64,000 bases of DNA from Coccinella septempunctata (lineage: Eukaryota > Arthropoda > Insecta > Coleoptera > Coccinellidae), in the NCBI RefSeq assembly GCF_907165205.1, contig NC_058196.1, positions 15,170,501-15,234,500 of the forward strand, in the 5' to 3' direction. Under the pieces are notes generated by a model. That model saw only the letters and a program-made list of their open reading frames with translations. It had not been told where the DNA came from and did no database searches. The stretch's first letter is position 1, and each line of letters opens with the position of its first letter. The position numbers were made by a program, and so were the translations under genes. Of this stretch, positions 38,778 to 50,825 are shown in pieces.

Positions 38778-39242
38778 ATCTGCTTGCGCTTTCGATATTA
38801 TTAGTTTTTTTTTGACTCTTAGTTGTTCTTTCGATATTATTAGTTTTTTTGACTCTGAGTTGTTCTTGGCAACAAATATCATCTTTATGACAGTTGGGAC
38901 TCAACCTAAACAATTATTTCTAAGTCAATCTCTATAAAAATCCATATGTACTCCCTAACAATTTTTCTCCCGACACAAGTTAATCATCATTTTTATGTTT
39001 ATGTTGTGGTGCTTTTCGAGAGGTAGATGATAAATTTGGAAAAGATTCAGATTGAGTTCTAGCCTGGTTAGCTTCGCCAAAGATCTGAACTGCCTTGAAC
39101 CGTTAGACAGACGGAAGAGTTATCGAGTGGAGGGGATACCTTCTACCAGATCATTGATCGTAGAGACGGCGGCGCAGTATATATTCCAGCGTAGCCTGAG
39201 TATTCCTCAGACTCACTCGTCTGTTCTAGAACGCTTAGTGAA

Positions 39243-39656
39243 ATGGATTACAGAGTTTTGCCCGGATGTTTCGTAAGCAGTTCGGATCCCTTCAGATCCC
39301 TTCCTGCTGAAATGGTTTCAACCATTTTTCGATATCTGGATGCTGATTCATTGTTATCCGTCTATTCGACGAGTCGCAGATTCAGAGATATCTGCCTTCA
39401 TGACTCGATGCTCAGGCGTAAGCTCACTTCGAGAACGACTGAATTGCGGAGAGAAGAGCGTAGGCGACTGCTGAATCCAAAATTTGGTGTGAGTATTGTT
39501 CGGAATGATGATTTCTCTCGCTCATCATTTCGAGAAAATACCACTCAAAAAAAAGTTCTTGTACAAACAAGAACACAACGAACGCGTGCTTTGACAATTC
39601 CAAGAAATTGGAGTTTATGCTCCTCTGAGCAGAAAGTCAAAACAAATCATCGCTAA
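39243..39656 (+). CDS. F-box protein, array copy 10 (137-residue form)
   Basis: First copy with Pro55 to Ser at the end of the F-box, combined with the TAA-shortened tail. Confidence 0.78.
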   Translation: MDYRVLPGCFVSSSDPFRSLPAEMVSTIFRYLDADSLLSVYSTSRRFRDICLHDSMLRRKLTSRTTELRREERRRLLNPKFGVSIVRNDDFSRSSFRENTTQKKVLVQTRTQRTRALTIPRNWSLCSSEQKVKTNHR

Positions 39657-40133
39657 ATGAGGCTGTAAATCTGCTTGCGCTTTCGATATTATTAGTTTTT
39701 TTTTGACTCTTAGTTGTTCTTTCGATATTATTAGTTTTTTTGACTCTGAGTTGTTCTTGGCAACAAATATCATCTTTATGACAGTTGGGACTCAACCTAA
39801 ACAATTATTTCTAAGTCAATCTCTATAAAAATCCATATGTACTCCCTAACAATTTTTCTCCCGACACAAGTTAATCATCATTTTTATGTTTATGTTGTGG
39901 TGCTTTTCGAGAGGTAGATGATAAATTTGGAAAAGATTCAGATTGAGTTCTAGCCTGGTTAGCTTCGCCAAAGATCTGAACTGCCTTGAACCGTTAGACA
40001 GACGGAAGAGTTATCGAGTGGAGGGGATACCTTCTACCAGATCATTGATCGTAGAGACGGCGGCGCAGTATATATTCCAGCGTAGCCTGAGTATTCCTCA
40101 GACTCACTCGTCTGTTCTAGAACGCTTAGTGAA

Positions 40134-40559
40134 ATGGATTACAGAGTTTTGCCCGGATGTTTCGTAAGCAGTTCGGATCCCTTCAGATCCCTTCCTGCTG
40201 AAATGGTTTCAACCATTTTTCGATATCTGGATGCTGATTCATTGTTATCCGTCTATTCGACGAGTCGCAGATTCAGAGATATCTGCCTTCATGACCCGAT
40301 GCTCAGGCGTAAGCTCACTTCGAGAACGACTGAATTGCGGAGAGAAGAGCGTAGGCGACTGCTGAATCCAAAATTTGGTGTGAGTATTGTTCGGAATGAT
40401 GATTTCTCTCGCTCATCATTTCGAGAAAATACCACTCAAAAAAAAGTTCTTGTACAAACAAGAACACAACGAACGCGTGCTTTGACAATTCCAAGAAATT
40501 GGAGTTTATGCTCCTCTGAGCAGAAAGTCAAAACAAATCATCGCTCGATGAGGCTATAA
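40134..40559 (+). CDS. F-box protein, array copy 11
   Basis: Consensus protein; the spacer has CAAACTCTATAAAAATCC (T to A) as a private mark. Confidence 0.78.
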   Translation: MDYRVLPGCFVSSSDPFRSLPAEMVSTIFRYLDADSLLSVYSTSRRFRDICLHDPMLRRKLTSRTTELRREERRRLLNPKFGVSIVRNDDFSRSSFRENTTQKKVLVQTRTQRTRALTIPRNWSLCSSEQKVKTNHRSMRL

Positions 40560-41024
40560 ATCTGCTTGCGCTTTCGATATTATTAGTTTTTTTTTGACTC
40601 TTAGTTGTTCTTTCGATATTATTAGTTTTTTTGACTCTGAGTTGTTCTTGGCAACAAATATCATCTTTATGACAGTTGGGACTCAACCTAAACAATTATT
40701 TCTAAGTCAAACTCTATAAAAATCCATATGTACTCCCTAACAATTTTTCTCCCGACACAAGTTAATCATCATTTTTATGTTTATGTTGTGGTGCTTTTCG
40801 AGAGGTAGATGATAAATTTGGAAAAGATTCAGATTGAGTTCTAGCCTGGTTAGCTTCGCCAAAGATCTGAACTGCCTTGAACCGTTAGACAGACGGAAGA
40901 GTTATCGAGTGGAGGGGATACCTTCTACCAGATCATTGATCGTAGAGACGGCGGCGCAGTATATATTCCAGCGTAGCCTGAGTATTCCTCAGACTCACTC
41001 GTCTGTTCTAGAACGCTTAGTGAA

Positions 41025-41438
41025 ATGGATTACAGAGTTTTGCCCGGATGTTTCGTAAGCAGTTCGGATCCCTTCAGATCCCTTCCTGCTGAAATGGTTT
41101 CAACCATTTTTCGATATCTGGATGCTGATTCATTGTTATCCGTCTATTCGACGAGTCGCAGATTCAGAGATATCTGCCTTCATGACCCGATGCTCAGGCG
41201 TAAGCTCACTTCGAGAACGACTGAATTGCGGAGAGAAGAGCGTAGGCGACTGCTGAATCCAAAATTTGGTGTGAGTATTGTTCGGAATGATGATTTCTCT
41301 CGCTCATCATTTCGAGAAAATACCACTCAAAAAAAAGTTCTTGTACAAACAAGAACACAACGAACGCGTGCTTTGACAATTCCAAGAAATTGGAGTTTAT
41401 GCTCCTCTGAGCAGAAAGTCAAAACAAATCATCGCTAA
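41025..41438 (+). CDS. F-box protein, array copy 12 (137-residue form)
   Basis: Short tail with Pro55 retained, showing that the two variants recombine independently. Confidence 0.78.
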   Translation: MDYRVLPGCFVSSSDPFRSLPAEMVSTIFRYLDADSLLSVYSTSRRFRDICLHDPMLRRKLTSRTTELRREERRRLLNPKFGVSIVRNDDFSRSSFRENTTQKKVLVQTRTQRTRALTIPRNWSLCSSEQKVKTNHR

Positions 41439-41915
41439 ATGAGGCTGTAAATCTGCTTGCGCTTTCGATATTATTAGTTTTTTTTTGACTCTTAGTTGTT
41501 CTTTCGATATTATTAGTTTTTTTGACTCTGAGTTGTTCTTGGCAACAAATATCATCTTTATGACAGTTGGGACTCAACCTAAACAATTATTTCTAAGTCA
41601 ATCTCTATAAAAATCCATATGTACTCCCTAACAATTTTTCTCCCGACACAAGTTAATCATCATTTTTATGTTTATGTTGTGGTGCTTTTCGAGAGGTAGA
41701 TGATAAATTTGGAAAAGATTCAGATTGAGTTCTAGCCTGGTTAGCTTCGCCAAAGATCTGAACTGCCTTGAACCGTTAGACAGACGGAAGAGTTATCGAG
41801 TGGAGGGGATACCTTCTACCAGATCATTGATCGTAGAGACGGCGGCGCAGTATATATTCCAGCGTAGCCTGAGTATTCCTCAGACTCACTCGTCTGTTCT
41901 AGAACGCTTAGTGAA

Positions 41916-42329
41916 ATGGATTACAGAGTTTTGCCCGGATGTTTCGTAAGCAGTTCGGATCCCTTCAGATCCCTTCCTGCTGAAATGGTTTCAACCATTT
42001 TTCGATATCTGGATGCTGATTCATTGTTATCCGTCTATTCGACGAGTCGCAGATTCAGAGATATCTGCCTTCATGACTCGATGCTCAGGCGTAAGCTCAC
42101 TTCGAGAACGACTGAATTGCGGAGAGAAGAGCGTAGGCGACTGCTGAATCCAAAATTTGGTGTGAGTATTGTTCGGAATGATGATTTCTCTCGCTCATCA
42201 TTTCGAGAAAATACCACTCAAAAAAAAGTTCTTGTACAAACAAGAACACAACGAACGCGTGCTTTGACAATTCCAAGAAATTGGAGTTTATGCTCCTCTG
42301 AGCAGAAAGTCAAAACAAATCATCGCTAA
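41916..42329 (+). CDS. F-box protein, array copy 13 (137-residue form)
   Basis: Pro55 to Ser plus short tail; the 3' T run reads T10-AC (G lost), as after copies 17, 25 and 30. First unit of the 3.56-kb duplicated block. Confidence 0.78.
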   Translation: MDYRVLPGCFVSSSDPFRSLPAEMVSTIFRYLDADSLLSVYSTSRRFRDICLHDSMLRRKLTSRTTELRREERRRLLNPKFGVSIVRNDDFSRSSFRENTTQKKVLVQTRTQRTRALTIPRNWSLCSSEQKVKTNHR

Positions 42330-42806
42330 ATGAGGCTGTAAATCTGCTTGCGCTTTCGATATTATTAGTTTTTTTTTTACTCTTAGTTGTTCTTTCGATA
42401 TTATTAGTTTTTTTGACTCTGAGTTGTTCTTGGCAACAAATATCATCTTTATGACAGTTGGGACTCAACCTAAACAATTATTTCTAAGTCAATCTCTATA
42501 AAAATCCATATGTACTCCCTAACAATTTTTCTCCCGACACAAGTTAATCATCATTTTTATGTTTATGTTGTGGTGCTTTTCGAGAGGTAGATGATAAATT
42601 TGGAAAAGATTCAGATTGAGTTCTAGCCTGGTTAGCTTCGCCAAAGATCTGAACTGCCTTGAACCGTTAGACAGACGGAAGAGTTATCGAGTGGAGGGGA
42701 TACCTTCTACCAGATCATTGATCGTAGAGACGGCGGCGCAGTATATATTCCAGCGTAGCCTGAGTATTCCTCAGACTCACTCGTCTGTTCTAGAACGCTT
42801 AGTGAA

Positions 42807-43232
42807 ATGGATTACAGAGTTTTGCCCGGATGTTTCGTAAGCAGTTCGGATCCCTTCAGATCCCTTCCTGCTGAAATGGTTTCAACCATTTTTCGATATC
42901 TGGATGCTGATTCATTGTTATCCGTCTATTCGACGAGTCGCAGATTCAGAGATATCTGCCTTCATGACCCGATGCTCAGGCGTAAGCTCACTTCGAGAAC
43001 GACTGAATTGCGGAGAGAAGAGCGTAGGCGACTGCTGAATCCAAAATTTGGTGTGAGTATTGTTCGGAATGATGATTTCTCTCGCTCATCATTTCGAGAA
43101 AATACCACTCAAAAAAAAGTTCTTGTACAAACAAGAACACAACGAACGCGTGCTTTGACAATTCCAAGAAATTGGAGTTTATGCTCCTCTGAGCAGAAAG
43201 TCAAAACAAATCATCGCTCGATGAGGCTATAA
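42807..43232 (+). CDS. F-box protein, array copy 14
   Basis: Consensus protein; the spacer has TTGGTAAC for TTGGCAAC, shared only with copy 18. Confidence 0.78.
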   Translation: MDYRVLPGCFVSSSDPFRSLPAEMVSTIFRYLDADSLLSVYSTSRRFRDICLHDPMLRRKLTSRTTELRREERRRLLNPKFGVSIVRNDDFSRSSFRENTTQKKVLVQTRTQRTRALTIPRNWSLCSSEQKVKTNHRSMRL

Positions 43233-43697
43233 ATCTGCTTGCGCTTTCGATATTATTAGTTTTTTTTTGACTCTTAGTTGTTCTTTCGATATTATTAGTT
43301 TTTTTGACTCTGAGTTGTTCTTGGTAACAAATATCATCTTTATGACAGTTGGGACTCAACCTAAACAATTATTTCTAAGTCAATCTCTATAAAAATCCAT
43401 ATGTACTCCCTAACAATTTTTCTCCCGACACAAGTTAATCATCATTTTTATGTTTATGTTGTGGTGCTTTTCGAGAGGTAGATGATAAATTTGGAAAAGA
43501 TTCAGATTGAGTTCTAGCCTGGTTAGCTTCGCCGAAGATCTGAACTGCCTTGAACCGTTAGACAGACGGAAGAGTTATCGAGTGGAGGGGATACCTTCTA
43601 CCAGATCATTGATCGTAGAGACGGCGGCGCAGTATATATTCCAGCGTAGCCTGAGTATTCCTCAGACTCACTCGTCTGTTCTAGAACGCTTAGTGAA

Positions 43698-44123
43698 ATG
43701 GATTACAGAGTTTTGCCCGGATGTTTCGTAAGCAGTTCGGATCCCTTCAGATCCCTTCCTGCTGAAATGGTTTCAACCATTTTTCGATATCTGGATGCTG
43801 ATTCATTGTTATCCGTCTATTCGACGAGTCGCAGATTCAGAGATATCTGCCTTCATGACCCGATGCTCAGGCGTAAGCTCACTTCGAGAACGACTGAATT
43901 GCGGAGAGAAGAGCGTAGGCGACTGCTGAATCCAAAATTTGGTGTGAGTATTGTTCGGAATGATGATTTCTCTCGCTCATCATTTCGAGAAAATACCACT
44001 CAAAAAAAAGTTCTTGTACAAACAAGAACACAACGAACGCGTGCTTTGACAATTCCAAGAAATTGGAGTTTATGCTTCTCTGAGCAGAAAGTCAAAACAA
44101 ATCATCGCTCGATGAGGCTATAA
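43698..44123 (+). CDS. F-box protein, array copy 15
   Basis: Ser127 to Phe; upstream GCCGAAGATC for GCCAAAGATC, a combination repeated exactly in copy 19. Confidence 0.78.
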   Translation: MDYRVLPGCFVSSSDPFRSLPAEMVSTIFRYLDADSLLSVYSTSRRFRDICLHDPMLRRKLTSRTTELRREERRRLLNPKFGVSIVRNDDFSRSSFRENTTQKKVLVQTRTQRTRALTIPRNWSLCFSEQKVKTNHRSMRL

Positions 44124-44588
44124 ATCTGCTTGCGCTTTCGATATTATTAGTTTTTTTTTGACTCTTAGTTGTTCTTTCGATATTATTAGTTTTTTTGACT
44201 CTGAGTTGTTCTTGGCAACAAATATCATCTTTATGACAGTTGGGACTCAACCTAAACAATTATTTCTAAGTCAATCTCTATAAAAATCCATATGTACTCC
44301 CTAACAATTTTTCTCCCGACACAAGTTAATCATCATTTTTATGTTTATGTTGTGGTGCTTTTCGAGAGGTAGATGATAAATTTGGAAAAGATTCAGATTG
44401 AGTTCTAGCCTGGTTAGCTTCGCCAAAGATCTGAACTGCCTTGAACCGTTAGACAGACGGAAGAGTTATCGAGTGGAGGGGATACCTTCTACCAGATCAT
44501 TGATCGTAGAGACGGCGGCGCAGTATATATTCCAGCGTAGCCTGAGTATTCCTCAGACTCACTCGTCTGTTCTAGAACGCTTAGTGAA

Positions 44589-45002
44589 ATGGATTACAGA
44601 GTTTTGCCCGGATGTTTCGTAAGCAGTTCGGATCCCTTCAGATCCCTTCCTGCTGAAATGGTTTCAACCATTTTTCGATATCTGGATGCTGATTCATTGT
44701 TATCCGTCTATTCGACGAGTCGCAGATTCAGAGATATCTGCCTTCATGACTCGATGCTCAGGCGTAAGCTCACTTCGAGAACGACTGAATTGCGGAGAGA
44801 AGAGCGTAGGCGACTGCTGAATCCAAAATTTGGTGTGAGTATTGTTCGGAATGATGATTTCTCTCGCTCATCATTTCGAGAAAATACCACTCAAAAAAAA
44901 GTTCTTGTACAAACAAGAACACAACGAACGCGTGCTTTGACAATTCCAAGAAATTGGAGTTTATGCTCCTCTGAGCAGAAAGTCAAAACAAATCATCGCT
45001 AA
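44589..45002 (+). CDS. F-box protein, array copy 16 (137-residue form)
   Basis: Pro55 to Ser plus short tail. Confidence 0.78.
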   Translation: MDYRVLPGCFVSSSDPFRSLPAEMVSTIFRYLDADSLLSVYSTSRRFRDICLHDSMLRRKLTSRTTELRREERRRLLNPKFGVSIVRNDDFSRSSFRENTTQKKVLVQTRTQRTRALTIPRNWSLCSSEQKVKTNHR

Positions 45003-45479
45003 ATGAGGCTGTAAATCTGCTTGCGCTTTCGATATTATTAGTTTTTTTTTGACTCTTAGTTGTTCTTTCGATATTATTAGTTTTTTTGACTCTGAGTTGT
45101 TCTTGGCAACAAATATCATCTTTATGACAGTTGGGACTCAACCTAAACAATTATTTCTAAGTCAATCTCTATAAAAATCCATATGTACTCCCTAACAATT
45201 TTTCTCCCGACACAAGTTAATCATCATTTTTATGTTTATGTTGTGGTGCTTTTCGAGAGGTAGATGATAAATTTGGAAAAGATTCAGATTGAGTTCTAGC
45301 CTGGTTAGCTTCGCCAAAGATCTGAACTGCCTTGAACCGTTAGACAGACGGAAGAGTTATCGAGTGGAGGGGATACCTTCTACCAGATCATTGATCGTAG
45401 AGACGGCGGCGCAGTATATATTCCAGCGTAGCCTGAGTATTCCTCAGACTCACTCGTCTGTTCTAGAACGCTTAGTGAA

Positions 45480-45893
45480 ATGGATTACAGAGTTTTGCCC
45501 GGATGTTTCGTAAGCAGTTCGGATCCCTTCAGATCCCTTCCTGCTGAAATGGTTTCAACCATTTTTCGATATCTGGATGCTGATTCATTGTTATCCGTCT
45601 ATTCGACGAGTCGCAGATTCAGAGATATCTGCCTTCATGACTCGATGCTCAGGCGTAAGCTCACTTCGAGAACGACTGAATTGCGGAGAGAAGAGCGTAG
45701 GCGACTGCTGAATCCAAAATTTGGTGTGAGTATTGTTCGGAATGATGATTTCTCTCGCTCATCATTTCGAGAAAATACCACTCAAAAAAAAGTTCTTGTA
45801 CAAACAAGAACACAACGAACGCGTGCTTTGACAATTCCAAGAAATTGGAGTTTATGCTCCTCTGAGCAGAAAGTCAAAACAAATCATCGCTAA
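45480..45893 (+). CDS. F-box protein, array copy 17 (137-residue form)
   Basis: Pro55 to Ser plus short tail, with the T-run variant ending in AC. The counterpart of copy 13 in the duplicated block; the spacer is one base shorter (890-bp spacing). Confidence 0.78.
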   Translation: MDYRVLPGCFVSSSDPFRSLPAEMVSTIFRYLDADSLLSVYSTSRRFRDICLHDSMLRRKLTSRTTELRREERRRLLNPKFGVSIVRNDDFSRSSFRENTTQKKVLVQTRTQRTRALTIPRNWSLCSSEQKVKTNHR

Positions 45894-46369
45894 ATGAGGC
45901 TGTAAATCTGCTTGCGCTTTCGATATTATTAGTTTTTTTTTACTCTTAGTTGTTCTTTCGATATTATTAGTTTTTTTGACTCTGAGTTGTTCTTGGCAAC
46001 AAATATCATCTTTATGACAGTTGGGACTCAACCTAAACAATTATTTCTAAGTCAATCTCTATAAAAATCCATATGTACTCCCTAACAATTTTTCTCCCGA
46101 CACAAGTTAATCATCATTTTTATGTTTATGTTGTGGTGCTTTTCGAGAGGTAGATGATAAATTTGGAAAAGATTCAGATTGAGTTCTAGCCTGGTTAGCT
46201 TCGCCAAAGATCTGAACTGCCTTGAACCGTTAGACAGACGGAAGAGTTATCGAGTGGAGGGGATACCTTCTACCAGATCATTGATCGTAGAGACGGCGGC
46301 GCAGTATATATTCCAGCGTAGCCTGAGTATTCCTCAGACTCACTCGTCTGTTCTAGAACGCTTAGTGAA

Positions 46370-46795
46370 ATGGATTACAGAGTTTTGCCCGGATGTTTCG
46401 TAAGCAGTTCGGATCCCTTCAGATCCCTTCCTGCTGAAATGGTTTCAACCATTTTTCGATATCTGGATGCTGATTCATTGTTATCCGTCTATTCGACGAG
46501 TCGCAGATTCAGAGATATCTGCCTTCATGACCCGATGCTCAGGCGTAAGCTCACTTCGAGAACGACTGAATTGCGGAGAGAAGAGCGTAGGCGACTGCTG
46601 AATCCAAAATTTGGTGTGAGTATTGTTCGGAATGATGATTTCTCTCGCTCATCATTTCGAGAAAATACCACTCAAAAAAAAGTTCTTGTACAAACAAGAA
46701 CACAACGAACGCGTGCTTTGACAATTCCAAGAAATTGGAGTTTATGCTCCTCTGAGCAGAAAGTCAAAACAAATCATCGCTCGATGAGGCTATAA
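46370..46795 (+). CDS. F-box protein, array copy 18
   Basis: Consensus protein; spacer TTGGTAAC as in copy 14, plus private GATACTATTAG. Confidence 0.78.
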   Translation: MDYRVLPGCFVSSSDPFRSLPAEMVSTIFRYLDADSLLSVYSTSRRFRDICLHDPMLRRKLTSRTTELRREERRRLLNPKFGVSIVRNDDFSRSSFRENTTQKKVLVQTRTQRTRALTIPRNWSLCSSEQKVKTNHRSMRL

Positions 46796-47260
46796 ATCTG
46801 CTTGCGCTTTCGATATTATTAGTTTTTTTTTGACTCTTAGTTGTTCTTTCGATACTATTAGTTTTTTTGACTCTGAGTTGTTCTTGGTAACAAATATCAT
46901 CTTTATGACAGTTGGGACTCAACCTAAACAATTATTTCTAAGTCAATCTCTATAAAAATCCATATGTACTCCCTAACAATTTTTCTCCCGACACAAGTTA
47001 ATCATCATTTTTATGTTTATGTTGTGGTGCTTTTCGAGAGGTAGATGATAAATTTGGAAAAGATTCAGATTGAGTTCTAGCCTGGTTAGCTTCGCCGAAG
47101 ATCTGAACTGCCTTGAACCGTTAGACAGACGGAAGAGTTATCGAGTGGAGGGGATACCTTCTACCAGATCATTGATCGTAGAGACGGCGGCGCAGTATAT
47201 ATTCCAGCGTAGCCTGAGTATTCCTCAGACTCACTCGTCTGTTCTAGAACGCTTAGTGAA

Positions 47261-47686
47261 ATGGATTACAGAGTTTTGCCCGGATGTTTCGTAAGCAGTT
47301 CGGATCCCTTCAGATCCCTTCCTGCTGAAATGGTTTCAACCATTTTTCGATATCTGGATGCTGATTCATTGTTATCCGTCTATTCGACGAGTCGCAGATT
47401 CAGAGATATCTGCCTTCATGACCCGATGATCAGGCGTAAGCTCACGTCGAGAACGACTGAATTGCGGAGAGAAGAGCGTAGGCGACTGCTGAATCCAAAA
47501 TTTGGTGTGAGTATTGTTCGGAATGATGATTTCTCTCGCTCATCATTTCGAGAAAATACCACTCAAAAAAAAGTTCTTGTACAAACAAGAACACAACGAA
47601 CGCGTGCTTTGACAATTCCAAGAAATTGGAGTTTATGCTTCTCTGAGCAGAAAGTCAAAACAAATCATCGCTCGATGAGGCTATAA
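47261..47686 (+). CDS. F-box protein, array copy 19
   Basis: Ser127 to Phe as in copy 15, plus private Leu57 to Ile and a silent ACG at Thr62. Confidence 0.78.
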   Translation: MDYRVLPGCFVSSSDPFRSLPAEMVSTIFRYLDADSLLSVYSTSRRFRDICLHDPMIRRKLTSRTTELRREERRRLLNPKFGVSIVRNDDFSRSSFRENTTQKKVLVQTRTQRTRALTIPRNWSLCFSEQKVKTNHRSMRL

Positions 47687-48151
47687 ATCTGCTTGCGCTT
47701 TCGATATTATTAGTTTTTTTTTGACTCTTAGTTGTTCTTTCGATATTATTAGTTTTTTTGACTCTGAGTTGTTCTTGGCAACAAATATCATCTTTATGAC
47801 AGTTGGGACTCAACCTAAACAATTATTTCTAAGTCAATCTCTATAAAAATCCATATGTACTCCCTAACAATTTTTCTCCCGACACAAGTTAATCATCATT
47901 TTTATGTTTATGTTGTGGTGCTTTTCGAGAGGTAGATGATAAATTTGGAAAAGATTCAGATTGAGTTCTAGCCTGGTTAGCTTCGCCAAAGATCCGAACT
48001 GCCTTGAACCGTTAGACAGACGGAAGAGTTATCGAGTGGAGGGGATACCTTCTACCAGATCATTGATCGTAGAGACGGCGGCGCAGTATATATTCCAGCG
48101 TAGCCTGAGTATTCCTCAGACTCACTCGTCTGTTCTAGAACGCTTAGTGAA

Positions 48152-48565
48152 ATGGATTACAGAGTTTTGCCCGGATGTTTCGTAAGCAGTTCGGATCCCT
48201 TCAGATCCCTTCCTGCTGAAATGGTTTCAACCATTTTTCGATATCTGGATGCTGATTCATTGTTATCCGTCTATTCGACGAGTCGCAGATTCAGAGATAT
48301 CTGCCTTCATGACCCGATGCTCAGGCGTAAGCTCACTTCGAGAACGACTGAATTGCGGAGAGAAGAGCGTAGGCGACTGCTGAATCCAAAATTTGGTGTG
48401 AGTATTGTTCGGAATGATGATTTCTATCGCTCATCATTTCGAGAAAATACCACTCAAAAAAAAGTTCTTGTACAAACAAGAACACAACGAACGCGTGCTT
48501 TGACAATTCCAAGAAATTGGAGTTTATGCTCCTCTGAGCAGAAAGTCAAAACAAATCATCGCTAA
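48152..48565 (+). CDS. F-box protein, array copy 20 (137-residue form)
   Basis: Short tail with Pro55 and a private Ser92 to Tyr; upstream GATCCGAACTG is also private. Confidence 0.78.
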   Translation: MDYRVLPGCFVSSSDPFRSLPAEMVSTIFRYLDADSLLSVYSTSRRFRDICLHDPMLRRKLTSRTTELRREERRRLLNPKFGVSIVRNDDFYRSSFRENTTQKKVLVQTRTQRTRALTIPRNWSLCSSEQKVKTNHR

Positions 48566-49042
48566 ATGAGGCTGTAAATCTGCTTGCGCTTTCGATATTA
48601 TTAGTTTTTTTTTGACTCTTAGTTGTTCTTTCGATATTATTAGTTTTTTTGACTCTGAGTTGTTCTTGGCAACAAATATCATCTTTATGACAGTTGGGAC
48701 TCAACCTAAACAATTATTTCTAAGTCAATCTCTATAAAAATCCATATGTACTCCCTAACAATTTTTCTCCCGACACAAGTTAATCATCATTTTTATGTTT
48801 ATGTTGTGGTGCTTTTCGAGAGGTAGATGATAAATTTGGAAAAGATTCAGATTGAGTTCTAGCCTGGTTAGCTTCGCCAAAGATCTGAACTGCCTTGAAC
48901 CGTTTGACAGACGGAAGAGTTATCGAGTGGAGGGGATACCTTCTACCAGATCATTGATCGTAGAGACGGCGGCGCAGTATATATTCCAGCGTAGCCTGAG
49001 TATTCCTCAGACTCACTCGTCTGTTCTAGAACGCTTAGTGAA

Positions 49043-49468
49043 ATGGATTACAGAGTTTTGCCCGGATGTTTCGTAAGCAGTTCGGATCCCTTCAGATCCC
49101 TTCCTGCTGAAATGGTTTCAACCATTTTTCGATATCTGGATGCTGATTCATTGTTATCCGTCTATTCGACGAGTCGCAGATTCAGAGATATCTGCCTTCA
49201 TGACCCGATGCTCAGGCGTAAGCTCACTTCGAGAACGACTGAATTGCGGAGGGAAGAGCGTAGGCGACTGCTGAATCCAAAATTTGGTGTGAGTATTGTT
49301 CGGAATGATGATTTCTCTCGCTCATCATTTCGAGAAAATACCACTCAAAAAAAAGTTCTTGTACAAACAAGAACACAACGAACGCGTGCTTTGACAATTC
49401 CAAGAAATTGGAGTTTATGCTCCTCTGAGCAGAAAGTCAAAACAAATCATCGCTCGATGAGGCTATAA
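49043..49468 (+). CDS. F-box protein, array copy 21
   Basis: Consensus protein with silent GAGGGAAGAG; upstream CCGTTTGACAG and downstream CAAATATTT and GTGGTGTTTTTC. The same set recurs in copy 31, ten units away. Confidence 0.78.
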   Translation: MDYRVLPGCFVSSSDPFRSLPAEMVSTIFRYLDADSLLSVYSTSRRFRDICLHDPMLRRKLTSRTTELRREERRRLLNPKFGVSIVRNDDFSRSSFRENTTQKKVLVQTRTQRTRALTIPRNWSLCSSEQKVKTNHRSMRL

Positions 49469-49934
49469 ATCTGCTTGCGCTTTCGATATTATTAGTTTTT
49501 TTTTGACTCTTAGTTGTTCTTTCGATATTATTAGTTTTTTTGACTCTGAGTTGTTCTTGGCAACAAATATCATCTTTATGACAGTTGGGACTCAACCTAA
49601 ACAAATATTTCTAAGTCAATCTCTATAAAAAATCCATATGTACTCCCTAACAATTTTTCTCCCGACACAAGTTAATCATCATTTTTATGTTTATGTTGTG
49701 GTGTTTTTCGAGAGGTAGATGATAAATTTGGAAAAGATTCAGATTGAGTTCTAGCCTGGTTAGCTTCGCCAAAGATCTGAACTGCCTTGAACCGTTAGAC
49801 AGACGGAAGAGTTATCGAGTGGAGGGGATACCTTCTACCAGATCATTGATCGTAGAGACGGCGGCGCAGTATATATTCCAGCGTAGCCTGAGTATTCCTC
49901 AGACTCACTCGTCTGTTCTAGAACGCTTAGTGAA

Positions 49935-50360
49935 ATGGATTACAGAGTTTTGCCCGGATGTTTCGTAAGCAGTTCGGATCCCTTCAGATCCCTTCCTGCT
50001 GAAATGGTTTCAACCATTTTTCGATATCTGGATGCTGATTCATTGTTATCCGTCTATTCGACGAGTCGCAGATTCAGAGATATCTGCCTTCATGACCCGA
50101 TGCTCAGGCGTAAGCTCACTTCGAGAACGACTGAATTGCGGAGAGAAGAGCGTAGGCGACTGCTGAATCCAAAATTTGGTGTGAGTATTGTTCGGAATGA
50201 TGATTTCTCTCGCTCATCATTTCGAGAAAATACCACTCAAAAAAAAGTTCTTGTACAAACAAGAACACAACGAACGCGTGCTTTGACAATTCCAAGAAAT
50301 TGGAGTTTATGCTCCTCTGAGCAGAAAGTCAAAACAAATCATCGCTCGATGAGGCTATAA
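49935..50360 (+). CDS. F-box protein, array copy 22
   Basis: Consensus protein. Confidence 0.78.
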   Translation: MDYRVLPGCFVSSSDPFRSLPAEMVSTIFRYLDADSLLSVYSTSRRFRDICLHDPMLRRKLTSRTTELRREERRRLLNPKFGVSIVRNDDFSRSSFRENTTQKKVLVQTRTQRTRALTIPRNWSLCSSEQKVKTNHRSMRL

Positions 50361-50825
50361 ATCTGCTTGCGCTTTCGATATTATTAGTTTTTTTTTGACT
50401 CTTAGTTGTTCTTTCGATATTATTAGTTTTTTTGACTCTGAGTTGTTCTTGGCAACAAATATCATCTTTATGACAGTTGGGACTCAACCTAAACAATTAT
50501 TTCTAAGTCAATCTCTATAAAAATCCATATGTACTCCCTAACAATTTTTCTCCCGACACAAGTTAATCATCATTTTTATGTTTATGTTGTGGTGCTTTTC
50601 GAGAGGTAGATGATAAATTTGGAAAAGATTCAGATTGAGTTCTAGCCTGGTTAGCTTCGCCAAAGATCTGAACTGCCTTGAACCGTTAGACAGACGGAAG
50701 AGTTATCGAGTGGAGGGGATACCTTCTACCAGATCATTGATCGTAGAGACGGCGGCGCAGTATATATTCCAGCGTAGCCTGAGTATTCCTCAGACTCACT
50801 CGTCTGTTCTAGAACGCTTAGTGAA

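Noticed and set aside
45852..46040. 62-codon - strand frame in the spacer after copy 17
   Set aside because: Appears only because of a one-base T-run change; not open in other units.
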